From: Acidobacteriota bacterium
GTDB taxonomy: Bacteria > Acidobacteriota > Vicinamibacteria > Vicinamibacterales > UBA2999
NCBI GenBank assembly: GCA_947478985.1
Contig: CANJYC010000003.1
Span: forward strand, 1 to 25,295
Length of the DNA: 25,295 nucleotides
Direction of reading: 5' to 3'
Part shown: piece after piece, positions 1 through 6,954 of the stretch
How the letters are laid out: the number at the start of each line of letters is the position of its first letter
Position numbering within the stretch: position 1 is the first letter of the stretch
Made by a program: the position numbers and the translations under genes
The notes under the pieces: model-generated
The model's input: only the letters and a program-made list of their open reading frames with translations
What the model was told of the DNA's origin: nothing
Database searches by the model: none

Positions 1-317
1 GCGGCAATGTGAATGCCGATGTTGACGAGGTGGTACCCCGTCTTCTCACACTCACCGACCGCGACGTTCGCGGCATACGACAGATTGACGAGCGGTTGCC
101 CCGCAACCGGCGAATCGCGTGGCGGCGACAGCGCCGTCGCTATCTGCCGAATCTGTGTGTTGTTCAGGATCGAAGGGTCGTCGTCGAGCAGGAAGGGCCC
201 GGCGAGGCTGTTGGCGTAGACGATCGCGATCGCTGCAATGATCAGCGCCGCTCGCCAGCGAAGGCCAGGGTTGCCCCTGACCTTCGCTGCGCTGTGTCTG
301 CGTCGGGACGAGGCCAC
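1..317 (-). CDS. TMTC-like multi-spanning membrane protein, N-terminal part (cut by window start)
   Basis: This reading frame is open on the minus strand from a GTG at 317 to the window edge, about 105 codons. It starts with a short basic segment, then a hydrophobic stretch (LIIAAIAIVYANSLAGPFLL). The pattern YANSLAGPFLLDDDPSILNN, a later GQPLVNLSYAANV and GYHLVNIGIHIA is the usual opening of bacterial TMTC/O-mannosyltransferase-like proteins, which carry many membrane helices and often C-terminal TPR repeats. The acidic DDD after the first helix corresponds to the GT-C type catalytic loop. The start lies 2 nt after the stop of the upstream DUF5916 gene, so the two are probably cotranscribed. 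No clear SD is visible and no ATG occurs in this part, so the GTG start is a best guess. The family call is from residue patterns only; the TPR part would lie outside the window. Confidence 0.6.
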   Translation of the reverse strand, partial: MASSRRRHSAAKVRGNPGLRWRAALIIAAIAIVYANSLAGPFLLDDDPSILNNTQIRQIATALSPPRDSPVAGQPLVNLSYAANVAVGECEKTGYHLVNIGIHIA

Positions 318-319
318 GA

Positions 320-2584
320 TTAGAAATCGATCAGCCGTGTGTACTTGACGATCAGCGAGCGCCCCAGCGTGTCCTGCGGCGTGACCGACGTCCGATCGCG
401 GCGGTCGTTGTAGACGATAAAGAACCCGGTGCTGCTGCGGTCGAGCAGCGCGAGACGGATGTTCGTGGAGAACTGTGCCGTCTGGCCGTTGTACTGCACC
501 AGAGCCTGCAGATTGGCCATCGTGGTGAACGCATAGCTCGCCTTCACCGGAACCAGATTCGCGACAAAGGATCCGCCCGGCAGGTCGATGGCCTGCCGCG
601 TCCAGCCCACAGAGCCAGTGACACGCGACCCGATGCGCGTTTCACCAATCAGTTCCAGGGCTTTGAAATCACCATCGTAGTAATGCCCGGTTCTCACGCG
701 GACCGTGCCGGTCACCACCGAACTCGGATCGTGAAGATACTCGACGGCCTGCTGCCACCAGTCGTAATTACCACCGGGAATGTTCACGCGCCGCCCGTCT
801 CGGTTATAGACCGTAAAGGCTCGCGTCGGACGATCCGACGCGTAGTCGGTGAACCATCCGAAGCGTCCGCCGCGCGACGGCTGAATCTCGAGCGGATGCA
901 GATGCACGCTTGAGGACTGCAGCACGCCGTCCAGGCCGTAATACCCACTGGCGCTCGTGTGTGGCGAGAAACGCCGGATCCAGGGAATGTTCTTCGGCTG
1001 CGGCTGGAAGAACACTCGCATCTCCGGTCGGCGATAACCACGGCGTGGCAGGAAGCCGACTTCGGGATTGAAGCGGTCACCCACCTGCGAATAGCCGCCG
1101 GAGGCCGTCCAGAGAGTATTGGTGAAGCTGTAGAAGGCACGGCCGGCGTAGTCAGCACCGGTCGCACCGGGCGAATCGGTCCTGGCCAGGAAGGTCGAGA
1201 TGCGCTGGTTCTTGCTCGCCTGCCAGTTGGCGTCGATGCCGTAGGTGCGGTTGTAGTTGTCCGTGCCGGCACGGTCGCCGGTGGCCTGCCGGTTGACGAG
1301 AATCGCGCCGATGCTGGACCGCCCCATCTCGCGCTGCGCGCGCACGACGCTGAAGTTGTTGGCGGTTGCGAGCGGTACGCCGTTCGCATCCTCGGAGTCT
1401 CTCGTCTGAATATTGAGCAGGCCGGTGTTCCACTTCCCGAGCTTGCCGCTCAGACGGGCACCGCCAAGGATATCGATCGGCTGTCCGGTCGCGCTCAGAC
1501 CGATGCGCCGAGAGAAGAACAGATCAATGGCCTGCGGCTGTCCGAATTGGAACGTCGACGCGTTCTCCAGGAAGAAGGCGCGCTTCTCGGGGAAGAACAG
1601 ATCAAATCGAGTGAGGTTCACCTGCTCCTCGTCGGCTTCCACCTGGGCGAAATCCGTGTTCACGGTGGCGTCGAGCGTCAGGTTCGGACGGATTCCCCAC
1701 TTCAGGTCGGCGCCGACATCGCCGTTGCGATCGAGCTGATCCACGCGGCGGGTGTAGTCCTTGTTCGCCGAGCCGAGCGCGTAGGGAATCAGTTTCACGT
1801 CGCGCCGCGGCGGCAGGTCGAGACCCGACAACTTCGCGGCGAGCGACACACGATAGATGTCGGACCCGCGTGGAATCGGCGCGAGGTACACCTGCTCGTT
1901 CTTGTGGCGGATGTTCCGCATCACATTGATGCCCCAGGTGCGACCGGTGCCCGTGGCGTAGCGCAGCGTCTTGAGCGGGATCGCCATCTCCGACTCCCAG
2001 CCGCGCTCGGTAATCTGCGCCCGAACGGTCCAGTCGCCGTCCCAGTTTGAATTGAACGCGGTAATGCCGCCGCGCTGCGAGCTTGCTCCGGCTGCACCGG
2101 ATGCCACACCGCTCGTCTGCCCTTCGCTCGCCACCTGCCCGTCGTACTCGATACCGAGCGGATTCGTGCCGAAGACGAACGCGTTCTGCGAATCGTTGAA
2201 TGTATCGAGCGCGATGATGATCGAGTCGACATTGGTCAGCGCGGCGTCGCGCCGTGACTGCGCCGCGATGATGCGCGACGGGGTGGCGTCGAAGCAGATC
2301 ACGCTGATGTACAGATTGCCACGTCCGATTAGCACGCGGACCTCTGTACGCTCTGACGCTGGCGCACCCTCCTGCGGATCCTGCTGCGTGAAGTTCGAGT
2401 ACGGGGTGCTCCGTTCCCATGCCGCATCGTTGACACGCCCGTCAATGGTCGGCGCGGCCATACCGTCCGGGAGTTTCCCGGCCACCAGCCCCTGCGTCTG
2501 TGCGAACAGCGGCCGTGCGCCTGCCAGCGCGACGAGCAACGTCAGAACGAGTATCGAGACAGACCGCATTCTAAGCCCCCGCAT
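320..2584 (-). CDS. DUF5916 protein with N-terminal CBM9-like domain, probable outer-membrane barrel
   Basis: The 754-aa product begins with a signal peptide (hydrophobic SILVLTLLVALAGARPLFA, likely cleavage near FAQ). A carbohydrate-binding family 9-like beta-sandwich follows at about residues 40-245 (PTIDGRVNDAAW, later ALDTFNDSQNAFVFGTNPLG). The C-terminal DUF5916 region is rich in alternating polar and aromatic strands and contains NTDFAQVEADEEQVNLTRFD and FFPEKRAFFLENA. The chain ends in phenylalanine (RLIDF), which fits a BamA-inserted barrel. The family is common in Acidobacteriota and Bacteroidota, and its substrate is unknown. The ATG at 2584 directly abuts the icd stop. A second ATG at 2569 has a G-rich stretch 5' of it and is an equally good start. 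The tight spacing suggests cotranscription with icd, although no functional link is obvious. Confidence 0.85.
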   Translation of the reverse strand: MRGLRMRSVSILVLTLLVALAGARPLFAQTQGLVAGKLPDGMAAPTIDGRVNDAAWERSTPYSNFTQQDPQEGAPASERTEVRVLIGRGNLYISVICFDATPSRIIAAQSRRDAALTNVDSIIIALDTFNDSQNAFVFGTNPLGIEYDGQVASEGQTSGVASGAAGASSQRGGITAFNSNWDGDWTVRAQITERGWESEMAIPLKTLRYATGTGRTWGINVMRNIRHKNEQVYLAPIPRGSDIYRVSLAAKLSGLDLPPRRDVKLIPYALGSANKDYTRRVDQLDRNGDVGADLKWGIRPNLTLDATVNTDFAQVEADEEQVNLTRFDLFFPEKRAFFLENASTFQFGQPQAIDLFFSRRIGLSATGQPIDILGGARLSGKLGKWNTGLLNIQTRDSEDANGVPLATANNFSVVRAQREMGRSSIGAILVNRQATGDRAGTDNYNRTYGIDANWQASKNQRISTFLARTDSPGATGADYAGRAFYSFTNTLWTASGGYSQVGDRFNPEVGFLPRRGYRRPEMRVFFQPQPKNIPWIRRFSPHTSASGYYGLDGVLQSSSVHLHPLEIQPSRGGRFGWFTDYASDRPTRAFTVYNRDGRRVNIPGGNYDWWQQAVEYLHDPSSVVTGTVRVRTGHYYDGDFKALELIGETRIGSRVTGSVGWTRQAIDLPGGSFVANLVPVKASYAFTTMANLQALVQYNGQTAQFSTNIRLALLDRSSTGFFIVYNDRRDRTSVTPQDTLGRSLIVKYTRLIDF

Positions 2585-3802
2585 CTAAACCGCCATCCGC
2601 TGCTGTAGTTCAGCGTCCACGGCATCCATGTACTGCTCCGTCGTGAGGAATGGCTGGTCGGCCTTGATCAGGATTGCGAGGTCCTTCGTCATCCGCCCCG
2701 ACTCGACCACGTCCACGCAGACCTTCTCCAGCGTCTCGGCGAATGCCACGACATCAGGCGTGTTGTCGAACTTCCCGCGGTACTGGAGACCGCGCGTCCA
2801 CGCATAGATCGATGCAATCGGATTCGTTGATGTCGGCTTGCCCTGCTGATGCATGCGGTAGTGGCGCGTGACCGTGCCGTGCGCGGCCTCGGCCTCCACC
2901 GACTTGCCGTCCGGTGACATCAGCACGGAGGTCATCAATCCGAGCGACCCGTAGCCCTGCGCCACGGTGTCCGACTGCACGTCGCCGTCGTAGTTCTTGC
3001 AGGCCCACAGATAGCCGCCGCTCCACTTCAGGTTCGAAGCAACCATGTCGTCGATCAGGCGGTGTTCGTAGGTCAATCCCTTCGCGTCGAAGTGGGTCTT
3101 GAACTCGGCGTCGAAAATGCGCTGGAAGGTGTTCTTGAAGGTGCCGTCATAAACCTTGAGGATGGTGTTCTTCGTGGACAGGTACACCGGATAGTTCCGC
3201 CCCAGCGCGTACGTGAAACACGCGCGGGCGAACCCCTCGATGGACGCATCGAGGTTGAACATCCCGATGGCGACACCGCCTCCCTTGGTCTTGATGACCT
3301 CGCGCACGATGCCAGGGCCGCCACCCTCAGGGGTGAAGCTCAGCGTAATGGTGCCGGCCCCGTCGAAATGGAAATCCTGGGCCCGGTACTGGTCACCGAA
3401 CCCATGGCGGGCGACGACCACCGGCTTGTCCCAATGGGGGACGATCCGGGGGACGTTCCGGCAGATGATCGGCTCGCGAAAAATGGTGCCATCGAGAATA
3501 TTTCTGATGGTGCCGTTCGGCGACCGCCACATCTGCTTGAGGTTGAACTCCTTGACGCGGGCCTCGTCCGGCGTGATTGTGGCGCATTTTACGGCCACTC
3601 CGTGCAGTTTTGTGGCCTCGGCGGCGTCCACGGTGACCTGATCGGCCGTCCGATCGCGCTCCTCGACCCCGAGGTCGAAGTACTTGAGGTCGATGTCCAG
3701 GTACGGCAGTATCAACTGCTCGCGTATGCGGTGCCAGATAATGCGTGTCATCTCGTCGCCGTCCATCTCGACGACGGGGTTCTTGACCTTGATCTTGGCC
3801 AT
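2585..3802 (-). CDS. icd: NADP-dependent isocitrate dehydrogenase, eukaryote-like type
   Basis: The 405-aa enzyme oxidatively decarboxylates isocitrate to 2-oxoglutarate with NADP in the TCA cycle. It resembles the homodimeric eukaryotic IDH1/2-like subfamily rather than E. coli Icd: MDGDEMTRIIW near residue 13, KCATITPDEARVKEF at 72-86, the substrate loop SPNGTIRNIL at 94-103, and RHGFGDQYRAQDF at 132-144. The coenzyme-binding segment EAAHGTVTRHYR has the His/Arg pattern of NADP-specific enzymes. The frame is open upstream to 3889, but I chose the ATG at 3802 because family members begin at MAKIKVKNPVVEMDGDEM and because an AGGAG lies 7 nt upstream. A perfect TATAAT lies 40 nt before the start. 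Its 2-oxoglutarate product is the carbon acceptor for ammonium, which is relevant to the nitrogen genes in the window but only as context. Confidence 0.95.
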   Translation of the reverse strand: MAKIKVKNPVVEMDGDEMTRIIWHRIREQLILPYLDIDLKYFDLGVEERDRTADQVTVDAAEATKLHGVAVKCATITPDEARVKEFNLKQMWRSPNGTIRNILDGTIFREPIICRNVPRIVPHWDKPVVVARHGFGDQYRAQDFHFDGAGTITLSFTPEGGGPGIVREVIKTKGGGVAIGMFNLDASIEGFARACFTYALGRNYPVYLSTKNTILKVYDGTFKNTFQRIFDAEFKTHFDAKGLTYEHRLIDDMVASNLKWSGGYLWACKNYDGDVQSDTVAQGYGSLGLMTSVLMSPDGKSVEAEAAHGTVTRHYRMHQQGKPTSTNPIASIYAWTRGLQYRGKFDNTPDVVAFAETLEKVCVDVVESGRMTKDLAILIKADQPFLTTEQYMDAVDAELQQRMAV

Positions 3803-3842
3803 TGGGCTCCTAGTCAGCAATTTCCCGGGGGGCAAACCTCGG

Positions 3843-3848
3843 ATTATA
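3843..3848 (-). promoter_or_regulatory. Candidate -10 box of the icd promoter
   Basis: On the minus strand the sequence reads TATAAT, a perfect sigma-70 -10 hexamer, 40 nt upstream of the icd ATG at 3802. The region 17-18 nt further upstream has no good -35 match, so this is a candidate only. It lies in the 125-bp divergent gap between icd and the cold-shock gene. Confidence 0.45.
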
Positions 3849-3927
3849 GCGGGATCTATGAGATTTTGGCTGCGAGAGGTTTTAGGCATCGGGGTTGCTG
3901 TAAGCTGCTGACCGGAGGACGTTCGAC

Positions 3928-4134
3928 ATGGCGACAGGAACGATTAAGCGTCTCGTGCACGACAAGGGGTTCGGGTTCATCGCATCAAACGAGGGAGGCG
4001 GCGCGGAGTACTTTTTCCACACGTCGGCCTGCCGTGACGTCAGATTTGACGAGCTCCGCGAGGGGCAGAGCGTCAGTTTTGACGTAGGACAGGGGCCAAA
4101 GGGCCCACGCGCAGAGAACGTGCGGACTGAGTAG
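3928..4134 (+). CDS. Cold-shock domain protein (CspA family)
   Basis: The 68-aa protein is one complete cold-shock domain, the five-stranded barrel that binds single-stranded RNA/DNA and melts mRNA secondary structure. RNP1 is KGFGFIA at residues 13-19 and RNP2 is EYFFHTSA at about 27-34. The start GTIKRL and the C-terminal GPKGPRAENVR match the family. The length is normal for Csp proteins. GGAGGA about 7 nt before the ATG is one of the best SD sites in the window, which suggests strong expression. It is transcribed alone and divergently from icd, with the response regulator converging from the other side. The sequence does not tell whether it is cold-inducible or constitutive. Confidence 0.95.
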   Translation: MATGTIKRLVHDKGFGFIASNEGGGAEYFFHTSACRDVRFDELREGQSVSFDVGQGPKGPRAENVRTE

Positions 4135-4226
4135 TTTCGTGTGGGTGTAGATCGTCTGCGTTCTCATCGCTGAGGACGCGGTGATGCAACCCTCAAGCGG
4201 CGAACTCGATCTCGACACGAGACCCG

Positions 4227-4245
4227 GCGGGTGCGGCGCACCCGC
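4227..4245. terminator. GC-rich hairpin between convergent csp and response-regulator genes
   Basis: There is a perfect 8-bp stem (GCGGGTGC / GCACCCGC) with a GGC loop, 92 nt after the csp stop and 33 nt beyond the stop of the converging receiver gene. It has no U-tract on either side, so it could be a bidirectional transcription end or just a stable hairpin. Confidence 0.35.
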
Positions 4246-4277
4246 ATCCGCCGGTGTCCCTTCCTTCAGGCTTAGGG

Positions 4278-4682
4278 TTACCGCGCCACCTGGTGGTGCC
4301 TGAACGCGCGGCGAATCTCGCTCAGCAGCCCCTCCGGCGTCACCGGCTTCCCTAGAAATCCCTCGCACCCTGCGTCAAGCGCCTCCTGAGGCGTCGGCGC
4401 GAACGTGTCCGCGCTGAGTGCAAGCACCGGTATGAATGCGGTCGCCGCGTCAGCCTTCAGTTGCGCCGTCGCGTCCAACCCGTTCAGCACCGGCATCGTC
4501 CAGTCCATCAGGACGAGATCGGGCGGCGACGCGATGGCCATCGCGACCGCTTCCTTGCCGTTCGCCGCATGGTCGACGTCGAATCCCCAGATGGTCAGCC
4601 AGTCGTGCCAGACATCCCGGATGTCCCGTGAGTCATCGACCACGAGCACCCGTCGCCGCCGAACGAAGGTGTCCTGCTCCAT
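4278..4682 (-). CDS. Stand-alone response regulator receiver (CheY-like)
   Basis: The 134-aa protein is a single receiver domain without an output domain. The key residues are present: acidic pair D16/D17 (VVDDS), phospho-acceptor D60 in LMDWTMP, switch S90 in ALSAD, and K112 in GKPV. Such proteins act by protein-protein contact, like CheY, or as relays in a multi-step phosphotransfer. No histidine kinase lies nearby, so the partner is unknown. The gene is 140 bp downstream of gabD on the same strand and may be read from it or from its own promoter. No clear SD precedes the ATG. No chemotaxis gene is in the window, so I do not call it CheY. Confidence 0.9.
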   Translation of the reverse strand: MEQDTFVRRRRVLVVDDSRDIRDVWHDWLTIWGFDVDHAANGKEAVAMAIASPPDLVLMDWTMPVLNGLDATAQLKADAATAFIPVLALSADTFAPTPQEALDAGCEGFLGKPVTPEGLLSEIRRAFRHHQVAR

Positions 4683-4822
4683 GGTTTCTGCTGAACAGCA
4701 GCATTGGTGCCAGCGGCCACGTGCACGAGATCGCGCAGGATTGCGCCGACATCGTGGCCATCACGATATTTGGGGCACGCGCTACCGTCGGGGCACCGAC
4801 AGGGGTATCGACGAATCCGTAA

Positions 4823-6280
4823 TCAGACGAGGCCGCCGAAGCACACGTACTTAATCTCGAGGAACTCCTCGATGCCGTATTTCGATCCCTCGCGGCCCAG
4901 GCCGGACTCCTTCACGCCACCAAACGGCGCGACCTCCGTGGAAATGATCCCCGTGTTAACGCCCACGATGCCGGACTCGATCGCCTCCGCCATACGCCAC
5001 ACGCGGCCGAGATCGCGACTGTAACAGTAGGCAGCAAGCCCGAACTCGGTATCGTTGGCGAGTGCGATGGCTTCCAGCTCGGTCGTGAATCGGAAGAGCG
5101 GTGCGACTGGACCAAATGTTTCCTCGCGCGCCAGTTTCATCGCCGGGGACACATCGACCAGCACTGTCGGCTCGAAGAATCGGCCTCCACGCACGTGGCG
5201 CTTTCCGCCAGTCGCCACGCGCGCCCCGTGGGCGAGTGCATCAGCGATGTGCTCTTCGACCTTGGCCACTGCCCTGTCGTCGATGAGCGGCCCCTGCGTG
5301 GCACCCGGCTCGAGTCCCGGCGCGGGACGGAGCCGCGTGACCGCTGCCACCAGCTTGGCGGCGAAAGCGTCGTAGACGCCGTCCTGCACAAGCAGGCGGT
5401 TGGCGCACACGCACGTCTGTCCCGTGTTCCGATACTTCGAGGCGATGGCACCGTCGACGGCAGCATCGAGATCCGCATCGTCGAAGACGATGAATGGTGC
5501 ATTGCCACCCAGTTCCAGCGAGACCTTCTTCACCGTGGAGGCGCACTGCGCCATCAGGAGCTTGCCCACCACGGTCGACCCGGTGAACGAGAGCTTCCTC
5601 ACGGCAGGATTCGATGTGAGCTCGCCACCAATCTGCGTCGCAGCGCCGGTTACCACATTGAACACACCGCGGGGAACACCGGCGCGCGCACTCAATTCCG
5701 CCAGCGCGAGCGCGGAGAATGGCGTCTGCGAGGCGGGCTTGAGCACTACCGTGCACCCGGCGGCAATGGCCGGCCCGACCTTGCGCGTAATCATCGCCAG
5801 CGGGAAGTTCCAGGGCGTGATGCACGCCACCACGCCTATCGGCTGCTTGAGGACCACGATGCGAGTGTCCCCGTTCGCAGCAGGGATAGTGTCACCGTAA
5901 ACGCGCTTGGCCTCCTCGCCGAACCATTCCAGAAATCCTGCGGCGTACGACACTTCCCCGCGCGCCTCGGCCAGCGGCTTCCCCTGCTCGAGGGTCAGCA
6001 GGCAGGCCAGGTCCTCCTGGTGCGTGCGCATCAGATCGAACCAGGTTCGCAGCACTGCGGCCCGCTCCTTTGCCGATGTCGCGCGCCACGACGTCAGCGC
6101 CTGCGCAGCAGCATCAATGGCCACGCGCGTCTCGAACGCGCCGGCATCGGGCACCGTGCCGAGGATGTCGCCCGTGGCGGGGTCGTCAACCGGGATCGTG
6201 GCACCGGAGCGCGCAGCCACCCACTCACCGTCGATGTAACAGGCCTGACGGAAGAGATCGGGATCGGCGAGGGAGCGCAT
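4823..6280 (-). CDS. gabD: NAD(P)-dependent succinate-semialdehyde dehydrogenase (GabD-type)
   Basis: The 485-aa aldehyde dehydrogenase probably oxidises succinate semialdehyde to succinate, the last step of the GABA shunt. All catalytic landmarks are present: N158 in TPWNFP, K181 in VLKPAS, the GSTVVGK cofactor loop near 234, general base E256 in SLELGG, and nucleophile C290 in NTGQTC. The C-terminal PFGGVKESGLGREGSKYGIEEFLEIKYVC matches the GabD subgroup closely, which is why I prefer this substrate over other short aldehydes. The ATG lies only 23 nt after the encoded CCA of tRNA-Pro. It is preceded by a pyrimidine tract rather than an SD, and no alternative start fits before the conserved YIDGEW. 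Cotranscription with the tRNA, with the mRNA released by tRNA processing, is possible. No GABA transaminase is in the window. Confidence 0.9.
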   Translation of the reverse strand: MRSLADPDLFRQACYIDGEWVAARSGATIPVDDPATGDILGTVPDAGAFETRVAIDAAAQALTSWRATSAKERAAVLRTWFDLMRTHQEDLACLLTLEQGKPLAEARGEVSYAAGFLEWFGEEAKRVYGDTIPAANGDTRIVVLKQPIGVVACITPWNFPLAMITRKVGPAIAAGCTVVLKPASQTPFSALALAELSARAGVPRGVFNVVTGAATQIGGELTSNPAVRKLSFTGSTVVGKLLMAQCASTVKKVSLELGGNAPFIVFDDADLDAAVDGAIASKYRNTGQTCVCANRLLVQDGVYDAFAAKLVAAVTRLRPAPGLEPGATQGPLIDDRAVAKVEEHIADALAHGARVATGGKRHVRGGRFFEPTVLVDVSPAMKLAREETFGPVAPLFRFTTELEAIALANDTEFGLAAYCYSRDLGRVWRMAEAIESGIVGVNTGIISTEVAPFGGVKESGLGREGSKYGIEEFLEIKYVCFGGLV

Positions 6281-6300
6281 GGAAGGAGGGAAGGAGGGAA
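6281..6300. repeat. 8-bp tandem repeat in the gabD leader
   Basis: The plus strand carries GGAAGGAG twice in tandem plus a partial GGAA. On the gabD (minus) strand this reads as CCTCCTT-containing pyrimidine repeats directly before the ATG, which resemble the anti-SD tail of 16S rRNA rather than an SD. Confidence 0.85.
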
Positions 6301-6303
6301 AAA

Positions 6304-6380
6304 TGGTCGGGGCGACAGGATTCGAACCTGCGACATCCTGCTCCCAAAGCAGGCGCGCTACCAGGCTGCGCTACGCCCCG
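6304..6380 (-). tRNA. tRNA-Pro (anticodon TGG)
   Basis: The 77-nt cloverleaf is complete. The acceptor stem CGGGGCG (6380-6374) pairs with CGCCCCG (6314-6308). It is followed by discriminator A and an encoded CCA at 6306-6304. The anticodon loop is TTTGGGA, with anticodon TGG at 6346-6344, closed by CCTGC/GCAGG. The T-loop is GTTCGAATC. A T5 run follows the CCA. The gene lies between the cytochrome c gene and gabD, all on the minus strand. Confidence 0.97.
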
Positions 6381-6420
6381 ACCCTTCTAGTATCTCACGC
6401 CCGTGACGGGCGTGGCGGGC

Positions 6421-6852
6421 TTAGAACTTGAACTTGATCGTCTTCAGCACATCGGCCTGCGGCGGCAATTCCGTGCTGCCAGCTGGCCCTTTGTTATACG
6501 AAATGATGTATGCCAGGATGTCGGCCGACTGCTCCGGCGTGATCGTCCCCGGATCCGACTTCGGCATGGTCATGCGAATGGCGTCCCATACTTCGCTGAC
6601 GTTCTTCCCATTCCAATAGCTCGTGAATTCCTTCCCGGTCAACGCCGGCGCGGGAGCCGCTTCCGGATTACCACCGGTCAGGTCCCTGAGGTGACACTCG
6701 ATACAGTTCTTGGTGTACACAGCTTCCCCGCGGGCCGCCTGCGCCGCCGTGTAGACCGGTTCCGCTGTTGTCTTCCCCGCCTGTGCCGACAGCACGAGGC
6801 CGCCCCACATCGCTGCACCCATGACCGCCATGACCAAGATTTTCGGCTTCAT
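6421..6852 (-). CDS. Exported c-type cytochrome, single haem
   Basis: The 143-aa protein has an N-terminal signal (KILVMAVMGAAMWGGLVLSAQA) and one haem site, CIECH at residues 50-54. The likely axial methionine is M96 in the MTMPKSDPG segment. The fold is that of a class I cytochrome c, with the closing helix SADILAYIISYNKG. It would carry electrons in the periplasm, and no partner oxidase or reductase is adjacent. Two ATGs compete: 6858, with a G5 run only 1 nt upstream, and 6852, with the same run at 7 nt. I chose 6852 because its spacing suits ribosome binding. The C-terminal tail after the last helix is Lys/Phe-rich. Homologues in Acidobacteriota often stand alone like this, so the role cannot be narrowed further. 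Confidence 0.85.
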   Translation of the reverse strand: MKPKILVMAVMGAAMWGGLVLSAQAGKTTAEPVYTAAQAARGEAVYTKNCIECHLRDLTGGNPEAAPAPALTGKEFTSYWNGKNVSEVWDAIRMTMPKSDPGTITPEQSADILAYIISYNKGPAGSTELPPQADVLKTIKFKF

Positions 6853-6926
6853 ATCCATACCCCCGACGTTGTCTCCACCATTACGCGAGAACCACGCAGA
6901 TACCGAAGAAAAGTCTCACCGGATCC

Positions 6927-6954
6927 ATTCTAGCAGCGTCCGGGCCGTCCGCAA
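6927..6954 (-). promoter_or_regulatory. Candidate sigma-70 promoter of the cytochrome c gene
   Basis: On the minus strand TTGCGG (6954-6949) and TAGAAT (6932-6927) are separated by 16 nt. They lie directly after the stop of the ABC-F gene and about 75 nt before the cytochrome start. The -10 is a 5/6 match and the -35 a 4/6 match. Confidence 0.4.

Noticed and set aside
959..2050. A 363-codon plus-strand frame antisense to the DUF5916 gene
   Set aside because: No recognisable domain, and the minus-strand gene has a signal peptide and family motifs.
4683..4822. A short plus-strand stretch (HEIAQDCADIVAITIFGARA) in the gap between gabD and the response regulator
   Set aside because: It looks protein-like, but it has no start or SD and continues as antisense shadow of the receiver gene. 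At most it is a gene remnant, which cannot be supported.
6301..6429. A plus-strand ORF with an SD-like GGAGGG and ATG that reads through tRNA-Pro (MVGATGFEPATSCSQS...)
   Set aside because: This is the well-known spurious translation of tRNA antisense sequence that appears in databases as hypothetical proteins.
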